64,000 nt of DNA from contig DATMAU010000028.1 in assembly GCA_035559775.1 (NCBI GenBank), positions 62,001-126,000 of the forward strand, read 5' to 3'. Positions within the stretch are counted from its first letter, which is position 1; every line of letters starts with the position of its first letter. Below, piece after piece: positions 8,448 to 17,373 of this stretch. The notes beneath the pieces were generated by a model. The model was not told the origin of the DNA and did not search any database. It saw only the letters and a list, made by a program, of their open reading frames with translations. The stretch is from AG1 sp035559775 (GTDB taxonomy: Archaea > Thermoproteota > Thermoprotei_A > Sulfolobales > AG1). Made by a program: the position numbers and the translations under genes.

Positions 8448-9622
8448 TGCAATGAGCTAACCACCTCAGCAGCCTCCTGAACACTCTCAACAACTGCTAG
8501 CCCGCCTGGTGTTATCCTAAGCCCTTTCATAGATACAGGATCTATTGTTTTATCAACAGGTATAGCGTATCCCCCCTCTATCTCGTAGACAGCATAGCCG
8601 TTATAATGTGAAAGCAACGCCAGTATTTTATGTACAGGCCATATTATGTTTACAGAGATCCTAGGATATATAGTCACTACCCTGCCCTTTACTGAATATG
8701 TGGACACCTTCTTGCTCTTATCAATAATATCCTTTAGATAGTCAATAATCCCTTTTTTATGATCTAGACACCTATATGCTATTCTGGACAGCCCTGGCAT
8801 GCCTGTTGATATGTAGGATGAGATCTCCGGAGATCCGTTTGCTATAGAGGCTAGCAAGCATATATGAAGCTCATAAGGATCTATAAAGGGGTATTCATCC
8901 CAGTAGACAGGTTTCAGCCCCATTGAGACTAGCTCTAACCCTGTCAGATCGTTGATGGTTTTTGAGATTCTCTTAAGCGCCTCCCTATCGCTCTGCTGTA
9001 TAGAGCTCATAATCTCCGAAGCTTTCGAGGGGTTGCCCGTGACTCCTGGTATATAGGGATCCAGAGTGTTCTCAAAGACATATGATAAGCTGTCCCAGAC
9101 CCCATAACCCATGACCTTCAACCCATCCTTTATATGGCTAGAATCCGGGCCAAAGATCTCTCCAAGGCTAGAGATAACCTTATCATCAACACTGGATAGG
9201 AGGTTTTTTGAAAAGGAAGCCATATGGCCGGCTACAGCAGCGCCCCTAAGCTCTCTCGGAACTTGGTAAAACTGCGAGACCGCTTCTAAGACTTCTTGGG
9301 ATATAGATCCAGTTGCATATATGATCGTCCATTCACCGATCTTCAGACCTTCATCCCTCCTTCTAAGGATAACCAGACCTCCCCCACCCCTAGGGGGTTT
9401 TGAACCTATTATGAGCGAAGCATCGGGCGGTGTTATTGTTAGGAGTGCTGATGCTGAGGATACCCCTACATCAATCCTATGTGCGTTCATCAATCTAATA
9501 ACTATAGATGCGGCTATTACTGAATCTATATCGTGTGAGACATAGATCTCGCAGTACTTCTTATCAAGAAGTTTTTTAAAGAACTCGCTGATAATACCTC
9601 GACCGCCGCTTTGCTGATCCAA
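8444..9622 (-). CDS. RecJ-like (DHH superfamily) protein, probably non-catalytic
   Basis: The 392-residue protein occupies the position of the archaeal RecJ-like gene between rps15 and pcc1. Near residue 29 YVSHDIDSVIAA resembles DHH-family motif I (HxDxDG/S), but I could not find the DHH triad or the other acidic metal ligands. In Sulfolobus a RecJ-like protein without nuclease residues binds the GINS replication complex, and this gene may be its equivalent. The start is TTG, 4 bases after rps15 ends, so the two are likely co-transcribed. The family call depends on context more than on motifs. Confidence 0.6.
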   Translation of the reverse strand: MDQQSGGRGIISEFFKKLLDKKYCEIYVSHDIDSVIAASIVIRLMNAHRIDVGVSSASALLTITPPDASLIIGSKPPRGGGGLVILRRRDEGLKIGEWTIIYATGSISQEVLEAVSQFYQVPRELRGAAVAGHMASFSKNLLSSVDDKVISSLGEIFGPDSSHIKDGLKVMGYGVWDSLSYVFENTLDPYIPGVTGNPSKASEIMSSIQQSDREALKRISKTINDLTGLELVSMGLKPVYWDEYPFIDPYELHICLLASIANGSPEISSYISTGMPGLSRIAYRCLDHKKGIIDYLKDIIDKSKKVSTYSVKGRVVTIYPRISVNIIWPVHKILALLSHYNGYAVYEIEGGYAIPVDKTIDPVSMKGLRITPGGLAVVESVQEAAEVVSSLQ

Positions 9623-9625
9623 TAG

Positions 9626-10105
9626 CTAGCTCCCAGCCTTTCCAACGGTTACCTGCTGTGCAACTAGAAGCTTTGCCCTTTCCCTATCATACTCCCAATC
9701 TGGCGGTAGTTTCCCAACCCTTTTGTAGTATTTAACCAGCCTCCTTATCTTTGACTCTATTTCTACCAGACCTCTCTTCGAGTGAATATCCTTGGGGTGC
9801 TCTTCAAGGTGTCTTAAGAGGTTCACAGCACGCTTTATAAGGTTGAATAGATCCTCTGGGATCTCTGGGGCAAGCCCGTGCTTCTCAAGAACCTTTGTCA
9901 GCTTCACACCGAGAACCGATTTTGTGAGGGGAACGCCATACTGATCCCTTAGTATAAGGCCTATCATTGAGGGCTGGTACCCCATCTTGCTAAGCTCAAC
10001 AATAACTGTCTCTATCTCCTCTGGCCTCATTTTAACCCATTTTGGAGGCCCGGCTCTCACAGGCCTCGTCGAGTGCGACTGCCCCTTATCCCTCTTTCTA
10101 TTCAA
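9626..10105 (-). CDS. rps15: 30S ribosomal protein S15 (uS15), archaeal type
   Basis: The 159-residue product has the archaeal/eukaryal N-terminal extension (ARPVRAGPPKW-like, here RPVRAGPPKWV) and the S15 core LVEIESKIRRLVKYYKR with the conserved rRNA-binding helices. It binds 16S rRNA during small-subunit assembly. TTG is the start, preceded by GGTGTT about 4 bases upstream. It leads the rps15-recJ-like-pcc1 cluster on the minus strand. Confidence 0.95.
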   Translation of the reverse strand: MNRKRDKGQSHSTRPVRAGPPKWVKMRPEEIETVIVELSKMGYQPSMIGLILRDQYGVPLTKSVLGVKLTKVLEKHGLAPEIPEDLFNLIKRAVNLLRHLEEHPKDIHSKRGLVEIESKIRRLVKYYKRVGKLPPDWEYDRERAKLLVAQQVTVGKAGS

Positions 10106-10217
10106 ACAAACACCAAAAGAAGAATAGTGAGGAGAAATATAAAAATTCTCTATAAGACGGGATAAAAAGATGGTAGAGCTATTTCTAAGGGGCCTCGCTT
10201 GGGTTCTATCTTCAGGT

Positions 10218-10871
10218 CTAGGAAACCTTTGTCTCTGCCTTGCTCTCGGCTGTAGATACTGAGGGTAGTTCTGGGAAGCTCTCCTTCATCCTCTGCTCGG
10301 CAACGATCCTGGCCTCCTCAAGGATCTTCCTAGCCTCTGGCGATGAGTATGTAGCCTCTGTGAAGCCCACGCCGAGACCCTCGCCGCTCTCTGTTACCAC
10401 CTCTCTCAGGCTCTCCTCAAGCTCTATCATCTCGTAAGAGAACTCAGGCATTATTCCTCTGACAAGTCCTCTGAGCTCTCTAACAACACCTATCACCGGT
10501 GCTAGCTGCACGAAAGCCTCACCCATTAGAACTACTGTCTCTATCCTCATCGAGATCTGCTCAAGCGCGATCTGGACCACTGTTAGCTGTTTAACAGCCT
10601 TCCTTATCTCCGCTATCTCGTTGGCAAGCATAGTGGCCCTCGTTGTATCCTTAGATATGAGGGCGTCAACCACTCTCTCGAATAGTACCCTGTCTCTCTC
10701 CTTCATCCTCTCAAGCTGGATCCCTATCCTGCTGGCTAGCCCCTTTATCTTGTAGTTAGCCATTAGGAGCTTATACTTTATAGGCTCTCTCTTGGCAAAG
10801 GCTTTTCTAAGCTTCTCACCAACACTCTCCCCGCCCTCCCATCTCTTGGCTATGTCGACTATGTTTCCCAC
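10218..10871 (-). CDS. cdvB: ESCRT-III/Snf7-like cell division protein (CdvB paralog)
   Basis: This 217-residue helical protein has the CdvB core: a basic first helix hairpin containing LASRIGIQLERMKERDRVLFE, then NEIAEIRKAVKQL and the acidic helix MIELEESLREVV. ESCRT-III filaments constrict the membrane in Sulfolobales and Desulfurococcales division. The protein ends soon after the acidic helices without an obvious winged-helix domain, so it looks more like a CdvB1/B2 paralog than the CdvA-binding CdvB. No cdvA or cdvC lies in the window. The start is GTG, with GGTGTG 8 bases upstream. Confidence 0.85.
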   Translation of the reverse strand: MGNIVDIAKRWEGGESVGEKLRKAFAKREPIKYKLLMANYKIKGLASRIGIQLERMKERDRVLFERVVDALISKDTTRATMLANEIAEIRKAVKQLTVVQIALEQISMRIETVVLMGEAFVQLAPVIGVVRELRGLVRGIMPEFSYEMIELEESLREVVTESGEGLGVGFTEATYSSPEARKILEEARIVAEQRMKESFPELPSVSTAESKAETKVS

Positions 10872-11002
10872 TTATCTACACACCTCGAATAGTATGCTTT
10901 TACTCTCCAGGGTATTTAAGACAAACCCCCAATTGGACCTTTAATCATAGTCATACTCGAATAAACCGCGGGCTGAAATACTACGAAAAGTCCGGCAGAT
11001 TA

Positions 11003-12019
11003 CTATGGAAGGATCATTATCTTACCGTCTCTCTCGCTAGAGAACAGGTTTCTAAGAGCATCAACCCCACGGTCTAGATCATAGCTCCTCCATATCTTCA
11101 CCCTGAGCTTCCTCTCCTCAGCCATTCTAATGAGATCCAGCATCTCTCTTCTCGTACCGCCTGTCGATCCTATTATCCTCAGCTGCTTCGAATAAACCTC
11201 CCTTATCGAGACTTTGAGCTCATCACCTGTCAGAGCACCGAAGGTCACGATCCTGCCGTTAGTTCCTAAAAGCTTAATGCTCTTCGATATTGTCTGGGTT
11301 CCCTGGGGATCTACAACCACATCGGCCATCAAACCGCCCGAGATCCTCTCCACAGCCTTATACGCGTTATCAAGATCAACAACCTCGTCAGCACCAAGCT
11401 CTCTTAACCACTGCTTCCTAGTCACCGCAATAACCCTAGCTCCCATGATCTTAGCGAGCTGGACAGCAAACATACCTGTATTGCCCGAAGCGCCAACCAC
11501 AACAACAATCTCTCCAGGTGATACAGAGGATAATCTAAGAGCATGATACGCTGTTAAAGCCCCAATCGATAGGCTTGCAGCGAGCTCCCACTCAATATTA
11601 TCACTCACCTTAAACACGTTCTTGGCTGGGACTACAGCGTATTCAGCATAGCCGCCGTTGGAGGCTACTCCTATAATTCCTCCTTTTCTGCATAGCATCT
11701 CCTGACCTGCGAGGCACATATCGCATGAACCATCGAATAGCCTGCTGTAAACAGCAACCCTATCCCCTGGTTTTACCTCTCTAACATGGTCGCCCACGGC
11801 TTCCACTACTCCTGCGAACTCTGCCCCCGGTATGTGGGGGATTGGTGTTACGTTCCTTATACTCACTACAGTAGCATAGTCGATCGGATTCACACTAGCT
11901 GCTTTCACTCTTATGAGAACAGAGTGGGGATCTAGCTGGGGTCTCTCAACATCCATTACTCTTAGGTTCTCCAGCCCGTTCTTATCAAAAACCAACGCTC
12001 TCATTGCAAAGCCCTCCAT
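11003..12019 (-). CDS. Zinc-type alcohol dehydrogenase/quinone oxidoreductase (MDR superfamily)
   Basis: The 338-residue protein has the GroES-like N-domain and a Rossmann domain with GASGNTG (about residues 176-182). The usual catalytic-zinc cysteine is replaced in the N-x-x-D motif NPIDYA, as in quinone oxidoreductase-like members. A structural zinc site is partly kept: CDMC plus a third cysteine in QEMLC, with Asp in place of the first Cys. NAD(P)H-dependent reduction of an enone, aldehyde or alcohol is expected, substrate unknown. Starting at the second ATG (MRALVFDKNG) is also possible. Confidence 0.8.
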   Translation of the reverse strand: MEGFAMRALVFDKNGLENLRVMDVERPQLDPHSVLIRVKAASVNPIDYATVVSIRNVTPIPHIPGAEFAGVVEAVGDHVREVKPGDRVAVYSRLFDGSCDMCLAGQEMLCRKGGIIGVASNGGYAEYAVVPAKNVFKVSDNIEWELAASLSIGALTAYHALRLSSVSPGEIVVVVGASGNTGMFAVQLAKIMGARVIAVTRKQWLRELGADEVVDLDNAYKAVERISGGLMADVVVDPQGTQTISKSIKLLGTNGRIVTFGALTGDELKVSIREVYSKQLRIIGSTGGTRREMLDLIRMAEERKLRVKIWRSYDLDRGVDALRNLFSSERDGKIMILP

Positions 12020-12050
12020 ATATCGCTTCTTGGAAAATAAATATAGCTTT

Positions 12051-12467
12051 CTATCTGCTCGACGAGATGAGCTCTATGATTGTTGATAATAGTCTCTCTG
12101 ACGCTGATACTCTCTTCTCGAGGCTAGATATGCTTTTATTAATGCTCTGCATATACTGTGACTCAACGCTTCTCCTAAGATCCTCCATCTCCCTGTTGAT
12201 ATTGTTCAAAACAACCTGGTAGGCGTCGACTAGGTTCCTAAGCCTTTTGAGATCCTGAGAGACAGCCTTATACCTCGCATCTAGATCGTGGGTTAACATA
12301 TAACCCAGTATCAAGAACGGCACGAAGATCGATAAGTAGAGGGAGACAGGCGATCTGGGGTCGTTGAAAACCACACCTATAGAGGGGATTCCCAGGAATT
12401 CCCACGAAGCGTAGAGCATAGCAATGGCTGAGAACGACGCTACCAGTGATGAGATAAGCCACCTCAT
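12051..12467 (-). CDS. Two-helix membrane protein with C-terminal coiled coil
   Basis: From ATG 12467, which follows GGTGAG closely, the product is 138 residues long. Two hydrophobic helices (about residues 4-25 and 40-58) are followed by a long cytoplasmic coiled coil with heptad-like leucine and isoleucine spacing (LKRLRNLVDAYQVVLNNI onward). A longer TTG start exists but has no ribosome binding site. The family is unknown. A role as a membrane scaffold or sensor would be guesswork. Confidence 0.6.
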   Translation of the reverse strand: MRWLISSLVASFSAIAMLYASWEFLGIPSIGVVFNDPRSPVSLYLSIFVPFLILGYMLTHDLDARYKAVSQDLKRLRNLVDAYQVVLNNINREMEDLRRSVESQYMQSINKSISSLEKRVSASERLLSTIIELISSSR

Positions 12468-12689
12468 CTCCTCACCAGTACCGCAGTATCCCAAAGGCTA
12501 ATAAGGGTTTGGGTTAGTACCACATGTCTCTACGGATTCAGGTTACCCGCATACAGGTATGCTATAGGTAGCTTCTTAGCATTACTTCCATTTCCACATT
12601 TCTCGGATCACCCTGGCTCAGAGCAATCGGCATTGCTATTAGATATTACTATTAGATATTAAAAGTTAAATCGCCACAAGCGCCATTAA
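12468..12689. other. Intergenic stretch, no gene seen
   Basis: AT-rich sequence with a short direct repeat ATTAGATATTA near 12638-12660. A TATA-like TATTAAAAG near 12657-12665 precedes the small-RNA candidate at 12690. Confidence 0.4.
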
Positions 12690-12750
12690 CAATGATGATG
12701 AGTGTAGCCCGCAATAATGAGCCGATGAGTAAGCTTGATCCCACTGAACC
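12690..12750 (+). ncRNA. Candidate C/D box sRNA
   Basis: ATGATGA at 12695-12701 fits box C, CGATGAG at 12723-12729 fits a relaxed C', and CTGA at 12744-12747 fits box D. The D' box would be the non-consensus ATGA at 12717-12720. Guide spacers of about 14-15 bases are slightly long for the family. A TATA-like element lies about 30 bases upstream of the proposed start. Archaeal C/D sRNAs direct 2'-O-methylation of rRNA and tRNA. The weak D' and C' boxes limit confidence. Confidence 0.35.
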
Positions 12751-13284
12751 TTATTTCTGGAGTTATTTCGTCTCTATAATCCTTTATTCATTATAATTCC
12801 ATAAGCAGAGGCTATTTTTCCTACTAACGTCAAAGAAAGATTTATTTGGTAGTGGTAGGAGCAGTGATCCAAACAATCCAGGTATTATCCTAGTGCGAGC
12901 TCTATTCCCAGATATCTATACACTAGGCAGAGGTCCCAGATATGAGGGTGGATCAAAGAACACTAACAAATATCCAGAGAATCAATCAAGGCGGCTGTAA
13001 ATAGGGTCACCTAACGATACTGATTCCAATGATAGAGATCCTACAGCTCGTGGAGCCAATGACTGGGTAGTTAGTCTGTTTAATACCAATTGTTATATTG
13101 CTATGAAACCCTGGCTAGTTAAATGCTTCTGGTTAATAGATATTGGTGCGATGACCACGCCTATTTTATATAGCTCCTTGCCTTTAATAGTATGAAAAGT
13201 GTGACTGAGATGGGATGGTCTCCTTTGTTCGAGATCTGCAATGGCTGCCGGCTCTTCATAACAATCTCCGACGCTAGATATGGG
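12751..13284. other. Intergenic stretch before the coiled-coil gene
   Basis: No convincing gene. TTTTATATAG at about 13164-13173 is a TATA-like element. A short frame at 13192-13335 (47 codons, with one CxxC) starts about 25 bases after it and overlaps the coiled-coil gene. I regard it as a leader or remnant, not as a supported gene. Confidence 0.4.
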
Positions 13285-13295
13285 GGTGTTAATGG

Positions 13296-14189
13296 GTGGA
13301 GGAAGCTATCTATGCTGAGCTTGATAGGCTGAGAGAGGATCTTAGGATTCTCATGGAGAAGAGGGATAAGACTGGAGAAAGTTTTTCAAAACTGGTTGAG
13401 GAGAGAAGGAGACTCATATCAGAGCTCAGGGAACTAAAGGGGAGCTTGAGAGAGGTTAGAGAGAGCAAAGCTAGGCTTATAGAGATGGTGAGGGATCTCA
13501 GGGGGAGGCTTAAACAGGCTAGGGAGAGGCTGAAGAGCAGTGTTGCTAGGCTTGAAGAGATCAGGAGGGCGTATCCTGATCTCGAGAGGGCCGCAGGGGT
13601 TTCTATAACTTCCCTTAAGAGGAGGATAGACTCTCTGGAGTGGAAGATCATTACGGGCCAAGTGGATCCTGAGGAAGAGGAGGAGATCATTAGACAGGTA
13701 ATGAGACTTGAAACACAGCTTGACAAGATCTTGAAGGCTAAGAATGTTAAGAACATGGTTACAGAGATAAGGGCTGAGATAGCGTCATCGAGACTTGAGA
13801 TAGATGATATAAGGAGATCTATTGCTGAGGTCTCACGAGGTATTGATGAGATTAAGAAGAAGGAGAGCGAGCTTATAGGAGAGATAGAGAAGAGGAGGAC
13901 AAGGATAGATGAGATCTCAAAGGAGCTTGACAGGCTTGCCGCAGACAGGTCAAAAATCTCTGAGGAGATTAGGAGAAAGAGGGAGGAGATACAGACACTT
14001 AGAAGCAGGTTAAGAGAGATCAGGACAGACCAGGATAAGAGATCTAGGCTCGAGAGGCTAGAGATGCTGAAAAAGAAGGCTGAAGAGAAGCTATCCTCAG
14101 GAGAGAGGCTAACATTTGAGGAGTTACAAGCACTATATGGAGGGCTAGACGGAGAGAGCAATGACACGGGTAGTGGAGAAAACCCCTGA
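13296..14189 (+). CDS. Coiled-coil protein (COG1340-like)
   Basis: Nearly all of this 297-residue protein is charged heptad-rich coiled coil (for example RLKQARERLKSSVARLEEIR), broken near residues 95-115 by a proline and glycine segment. It matches the archaeal COG1340-like proteins, sometimes misnamed phosphoserine phosphatase, and I see no phosphatase motif. The start is GTG with GGGGGTG about 6 bases upstream. The final 29 bases overlap the DUF373 gene, a pairing common in Thermoproteota. The opposite strand is also open for 285 codons, which is a codon-bias shadow. Confidence 0.75.
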   Translation: MEEAIYAELDRLREDLRILMEKRDKTGESFSKLVEERRRLISELRELKGSLREVRESKARLIEMVRDLRGRLKQARERLKSSVARLEEIRRAYPDLERAAGVSITSLKRRIDSLEWKIITGQVDPEEEEEIIRQVMRLETQLDKILKAKNVKNMVTEIRAEIASSRLEIDDIRRSIAEVSRGIDEIKKKESELIGEIEKRRTRIDEISKELDRLAADRSKISEEIRRKREEIQTLRSRLREIRTDQDKRSRLERLEMLKKKAEEKLSSGERLTFEELQALYGGLDGESNDTGSGENP

Positions 14190-15282
14190 AAAAATATTGA
14201 TAGTTGTTATAGATTATGACGATGATCTAGGGAGGGTAGGGATAGATACCCCAGTAGTTGGTGTAAAGAGAGTTTCTGAAATCGCTTTTAACTATGCCTT
14301 AGAGAGACCCGAGGATCCTGATGTTAATGCGCTTTTCACAGCTATAAAGATATATAGGGATATGAATGATCAAGGGTATAGGGTTGAGGTAGCAGCGATC
14401 TCGGGCGATCAGAGAGGAGGATTGAAAGCTGTTGAGAGGATCAGGAACCAGCTCATAGACGTGATCAATCTAACAGGCTCGAAGTCAGTTATAGTGGTGT
14501 CAGACGGAGGCGAGGATGAGAAAGTTATCCCTGTTATAGAATCTATAGTACCGATCTTCTATGTCAAGACAGTGGTTATAGAACAGGCAAGGGCTGTTGA
14601 GCAGACATATATTCTTATCTGGAGGTATGTTAAGAAAATACTCAGCGAGCCCAGGCTCTCGAGGCTCGCCATAGGATACCCAGGGCTTCTCCTGATACTT
14701 ATAGGCCTTATGCTTTTCTTCGATCTACTCCAACAAGCACTAATGGTTTCTCTAATCTTTCTCGGCGTTATTATGATAATCAAGGGCTTCAACCTAGAGG
14801 ATGCTTTGATAAACATGTGGAAGAGAAATCCCAGCGGAACTATACTAGCCGCGGTAGGGGCCATCGTTATGAGCATAGCAGTAATGCTCACCTGGTTCAG
14901 CCTAGCCCAGGCCCTGCTGACCCCTCAGAGGGATTTCAAGATCGTCGGCAACATTCTTGAGAATGTCTCATGGCTATACGGCCTATCTATAGCAGTTCTC
15001 CTCCTCGGGCCTCTGATAAAAAGGATACTCTCTAGATCTATTAGAATGTGGAGATATGCAGTCCTACTAACAATGGTTATTATGTTCACATTACTCTTAA
15101 GAGATATAGGATTAGTGCTCCTCTCACTCCCCGACACAGCTACTACAAAGGATATCGTGGATGCCATGTGGAGTAGCAATACGTTCCAGGGGCTTATAAC
15201 AATAGTCATAACAGTAATAATAGCATCCTCCCTACTCCAGCTAGTAGAAGTAACAATAACTAGGAGGAGAAAAAGTAAATAG
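14161..15282 (+). CDS. DUF373 family membrane protein
   Basis: The 373-residue protein has a soluble N-terminal domain starting ILIVVIDYDDDLGRVGIDTPVVG and containing the DUF373 elements ALFTAIKIY and VIVVSDGGEDEKVIP, then six or more membrane helices from about residue 168. The biochemical function of DUF373 is not known to me. The Asp-rich first strand (DYDDD) suggests a metal- or phosphate-binding site, which is inference. It overlaps the upstream coiled-coil gene by 29 bases, so the two are probably translated together. Confidence 0.82.
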   Translation: MTRVVEKTPEKILIVVIDYDDDLGRVGIDTPVVGVKRVSEIAFNYALERPEDPDVNALFTAIKIYRDMNDQGYRVEVAAISGDQRGGLKAVERIRNQLIDVINLTGSKSVIVVSDGGEDEKVIPVIESIVPIFYVKTVVIEQARAVEQTYILIWRYVKKILSEPRLSRLAIGYPGLLLILIGLMLFFDLLQQALMVSLIFLGVIMIIKGFNLEDALINMWKRNPSGTILAAVGAIVMSIAVMLTWFSLAQALLTPQRDFKIVGNILENVSWLYGLSIAVLLLGPLIKRILSRSIRMWRYAVLLTMVIMFTLLLRDIGLVLLSLPDTATTKDIVDAMWSSNTFQGLITIVITVIIASSLLQLVEVTITRRRKSK

Positions 15283-15449
15283 CCATAATAACGAGTTACA
15301 GATCCCTCCTACACATCTATAAGGTTTCGATAGACCCAACACCTCATAACCTCCAGTATACTAACACATCTACTTATCCTTATGACATCTTTATCAGAGT
15401 ATAGTAGGAGGTATTCTGCTATAAAGCAAGAGGTTTCTAAGTTTTAGGT

Positions 15450-16322
15450 CTAGCACGGGCTTTCATGCGTAGCAAGGGATTTCGGGGCTCTCAAGCCTTT
15501 ACCGGCTATAGCTAGTGCTATTATTGCTGCTATGTATGGCATTGCTAGTGCTAGTTGATACGGGATCTGGATCATACCTGATGCCTGCATTCTTAACTGG
15601 ATAGCATCGAGGAGGCTGAATGCAAGTATAGCTGGCAGAAGCTTCATAGGATCCCAGCCGGAAAGTATCACGAGAACCACAGCTATATAGCCCCGCCCAG
15701 CTGTCATGTTATCCATATAGAGCCCTGAGAATCCTATGCTCAAGAGAGCTCCTGAGAGTCCTGCAAGACTACCCTCGATGAGCAGTAAATAGAGCCTGAG
15801 TATAGAGACTCTAACTCCTAGCCTGCACGCCCTCTCAGGATCCTCTCCAGATGCTCTTATTAAGACACCTAGCCTAGACCTGTTTAGAAGAAGCCATATA
15901 GCTAGAGGCATTGCGAAGGTAGCAATGGATAAGAGTCCAAGATCCCCTAGAGTAGTGGTAAGCTGAGGAGGCTTCCCAGCACCTATGAAGAGCCTATAGA
16001 GATATGCTGTAAGCCCTATAGTTATTATGCTTATCGAGAGCCCGGAGACCATCTGATCAAGTCTCATGTTGGTCGCAAGTATAGCCAAGACCCCGGAGAT
16101 TATGATGCCAGAGAAAACCCCTAGGAGGACTCCGATGAGGGGGTTGCCACTATACAGGGCCGCTAGGTAGGCTGAGAATGCGCCGAGGAGCATGGCACCC
16201 TCAACAGCTAGGTTGATCATACCGCTCCTCTGGACTAGAAGCTCTATCGATGCTACTAGGAATAATGGGGCTGCTATCTCTATCGTGCTGCTTAGAAGCC
16301 CTGCTAATAGCCCTTGATCCAT
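15450..16322 (-). CDS. ABC transporter permease, BMP/nucleoside type (second permease)
   Basis: This 290-residue polytopic protein belongs to the branched-chain-permease-like family used by BMP-dependent nucleoside importers (YufQ type). The family landmarks LLVQRSGMINLAVEGAMLLGA (motif near residues 28-48, quoted here only by ends LLVQ and LLGA) and RASGEDPERACRLGV are visible. It would form half of the membrane channel with the product of the upstream gene. It is last in a five-gene minus-strand operon, 4 bases after the other permease. Confidence 0.85.
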   Translation of the reverse strand: MDQGLLAGLLSSTIEIAAPLFLVASIELLVQRSGMINLAVEGAMLLGAFSAYLAALYSGNPLIGVLLGVFSGIIISGVLAILATNMRLDQMVSGLSISIITIGLTAYLYRLFIGAGKPPQLTTTLGDLGLLSIATFAMPLAIWLLLNRSRLGVLIRASGEDPERACRLGVRVSILRLYLLLIEGSLAGLSGALLSIGFSGLYMDNMTAGRGYIAVVLVILSGWDPMKLLPAILAFSLLDAIQLRMQASGMIQIPYQLALAMPYIAAIIALAIAGKGLRAPKSLATHESPC

Positions 16323-16326
16323 GAGA

Positions 16327-17358
16327 TCAGCCCCTGATCTTGATAATAACTAGCGCCATGATCAGAAGAAAACCTTGAAGTATATACATCACGCCAGAGG
16401 GTATACCTGTAATCATCTGAGCAAAAGTAACACCGTTGGTAACACCTCCAAGCCCTATGGAGGCTATTAGGAGCATAGGAGCATTGGGTCCTGAAACCAT
16501 AGCCACAGGGATTGCTAGGTAGCCATACCCCTGGGATATTGTTGGAAGAGCCCTGTGATGAATTCCGAGCACCTCAAGTGAGCCTGCAACACCTGCCATG
16601 AATCCGCTGAAGATCATTGATAGGATCACTATGAGTCCCGTGTCGAGTTTGAAGTATCTTGCTTGAACCTCACCGGCACCGATAATTCTGAGCCTTAGTC
16701 CAATGAGACTCCTTCCAAATAGTATGTGGATTGCTAGGGGTAGGATCACAAGAGAGATCAGTATCCCTACATGAACTCTTGTTCCAGGAAAGAGAGGATC
16801 TAACCATAGATCCCTATCAATGAGATCAGTTTCAGGGAAGAGGGAAGCCCTGCTCTTAAGAGGACCGTTGAGCAGATAGCTAGCCATATACATAGCTATG
16901 TAGTTCATCATGAGCGTTGTGAGCACCTCGCTAGACCCTCTATAGGCTCTCAGAAGCCCGGGTATCAGAGCCCAAATAAGACCACATAGCCCGCCAAATA
17001 ATACCGCTATAAGGATTCCAAAAGATCCCCAGCCTGATAGATGAATACCTATCCATGCAGAGCCAAGAGCACCAAGGATCAGCTGGCCCTCAGAGCCTAT
17101 ATTCCAGACCTTAGCCATGTAGGGGACTACGAGGCCTGATGCTATGATCAGAATTGGAGAGGCTCTTAAAAGAGTCTCAGGGATCTGTTGTGGTGAGAAA
17201 CCTCCCCAAAGGATCCAGTACAACACGTTAAGAGGGTTAGCACGTGCTATTAATGATAATATTCCCACAATGATGGCCAAAAATATTGGGGAAAGAAGGG
17301 CTAGGAGGGCATTGCTGAGTATCCTGTGTGATTTGATCTTCTTGGCTGATCTTAGCAA
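16327..17358 (-). CDS. ABC transporter permease, BMP/nucleoside type (first permease)
   Basis: The 343-residue protein has about nine hydrophobic helices and the YufP-type signatures KVWNIGSEGQLILGALGSAW and LMMNYIAMYMASYLL. It pairs with the shorter downstream permease to carry the substrate captured by the BMP-family binding protein. The start is TTG, about 15 bases after the ATPase gene ends. The assigned class (nucleoside or purine-like substrates) comes from family knowledge. Confidence 0.85.
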   Translation of the reverse strand: MLRSAKKIKSHRILSNALLALLSPIFLAIIVGILSLIARANPLNVLYWILWGGFSPQQIPETLLRASPILIIASGLVVPYMAKVWNIGSEGQLILGALGSAWIGIHLSGWGSFGILIAVLFGGLCGLIWALIPGLLRAYRGSSEVLTTLMMNYIAMYMASYLLNGPLKSRASLFPETDLIDRDLWLDPLFPGTRVHVGILISLVILPLAIHILFGRSLIGLRLRIIGAGEVQARYFKLDTGLIVILSMIFSGFMAGVAGSLEVLGIHHRALPTISQGYGYLAIPVAMVSGPNAPMLLIASIGLGGVTNGVTFAQMITGIPSGVMYILQGFLLIMALVIIKIRG

Positions 17359-17373
17359 TATGGCTCCCCGCGG

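Noticed and set aside
13192..13335. 47-codon frame upstream of the coiled-coil gene with one CxxC
   Set aside because: It overlaps the coiled-coil start, has only one cysteine pair, and matches no zinc-ribbon family. It is too weak to call a gene.
13310..14167. 285-codon open frame antisense to the coiled-coil gene
   Set aside because: It is Ser/Leu-rich, has no ribosome binding site or family features, and is explained by the AG-rich codons of the coiled-coil gene on the other strand.
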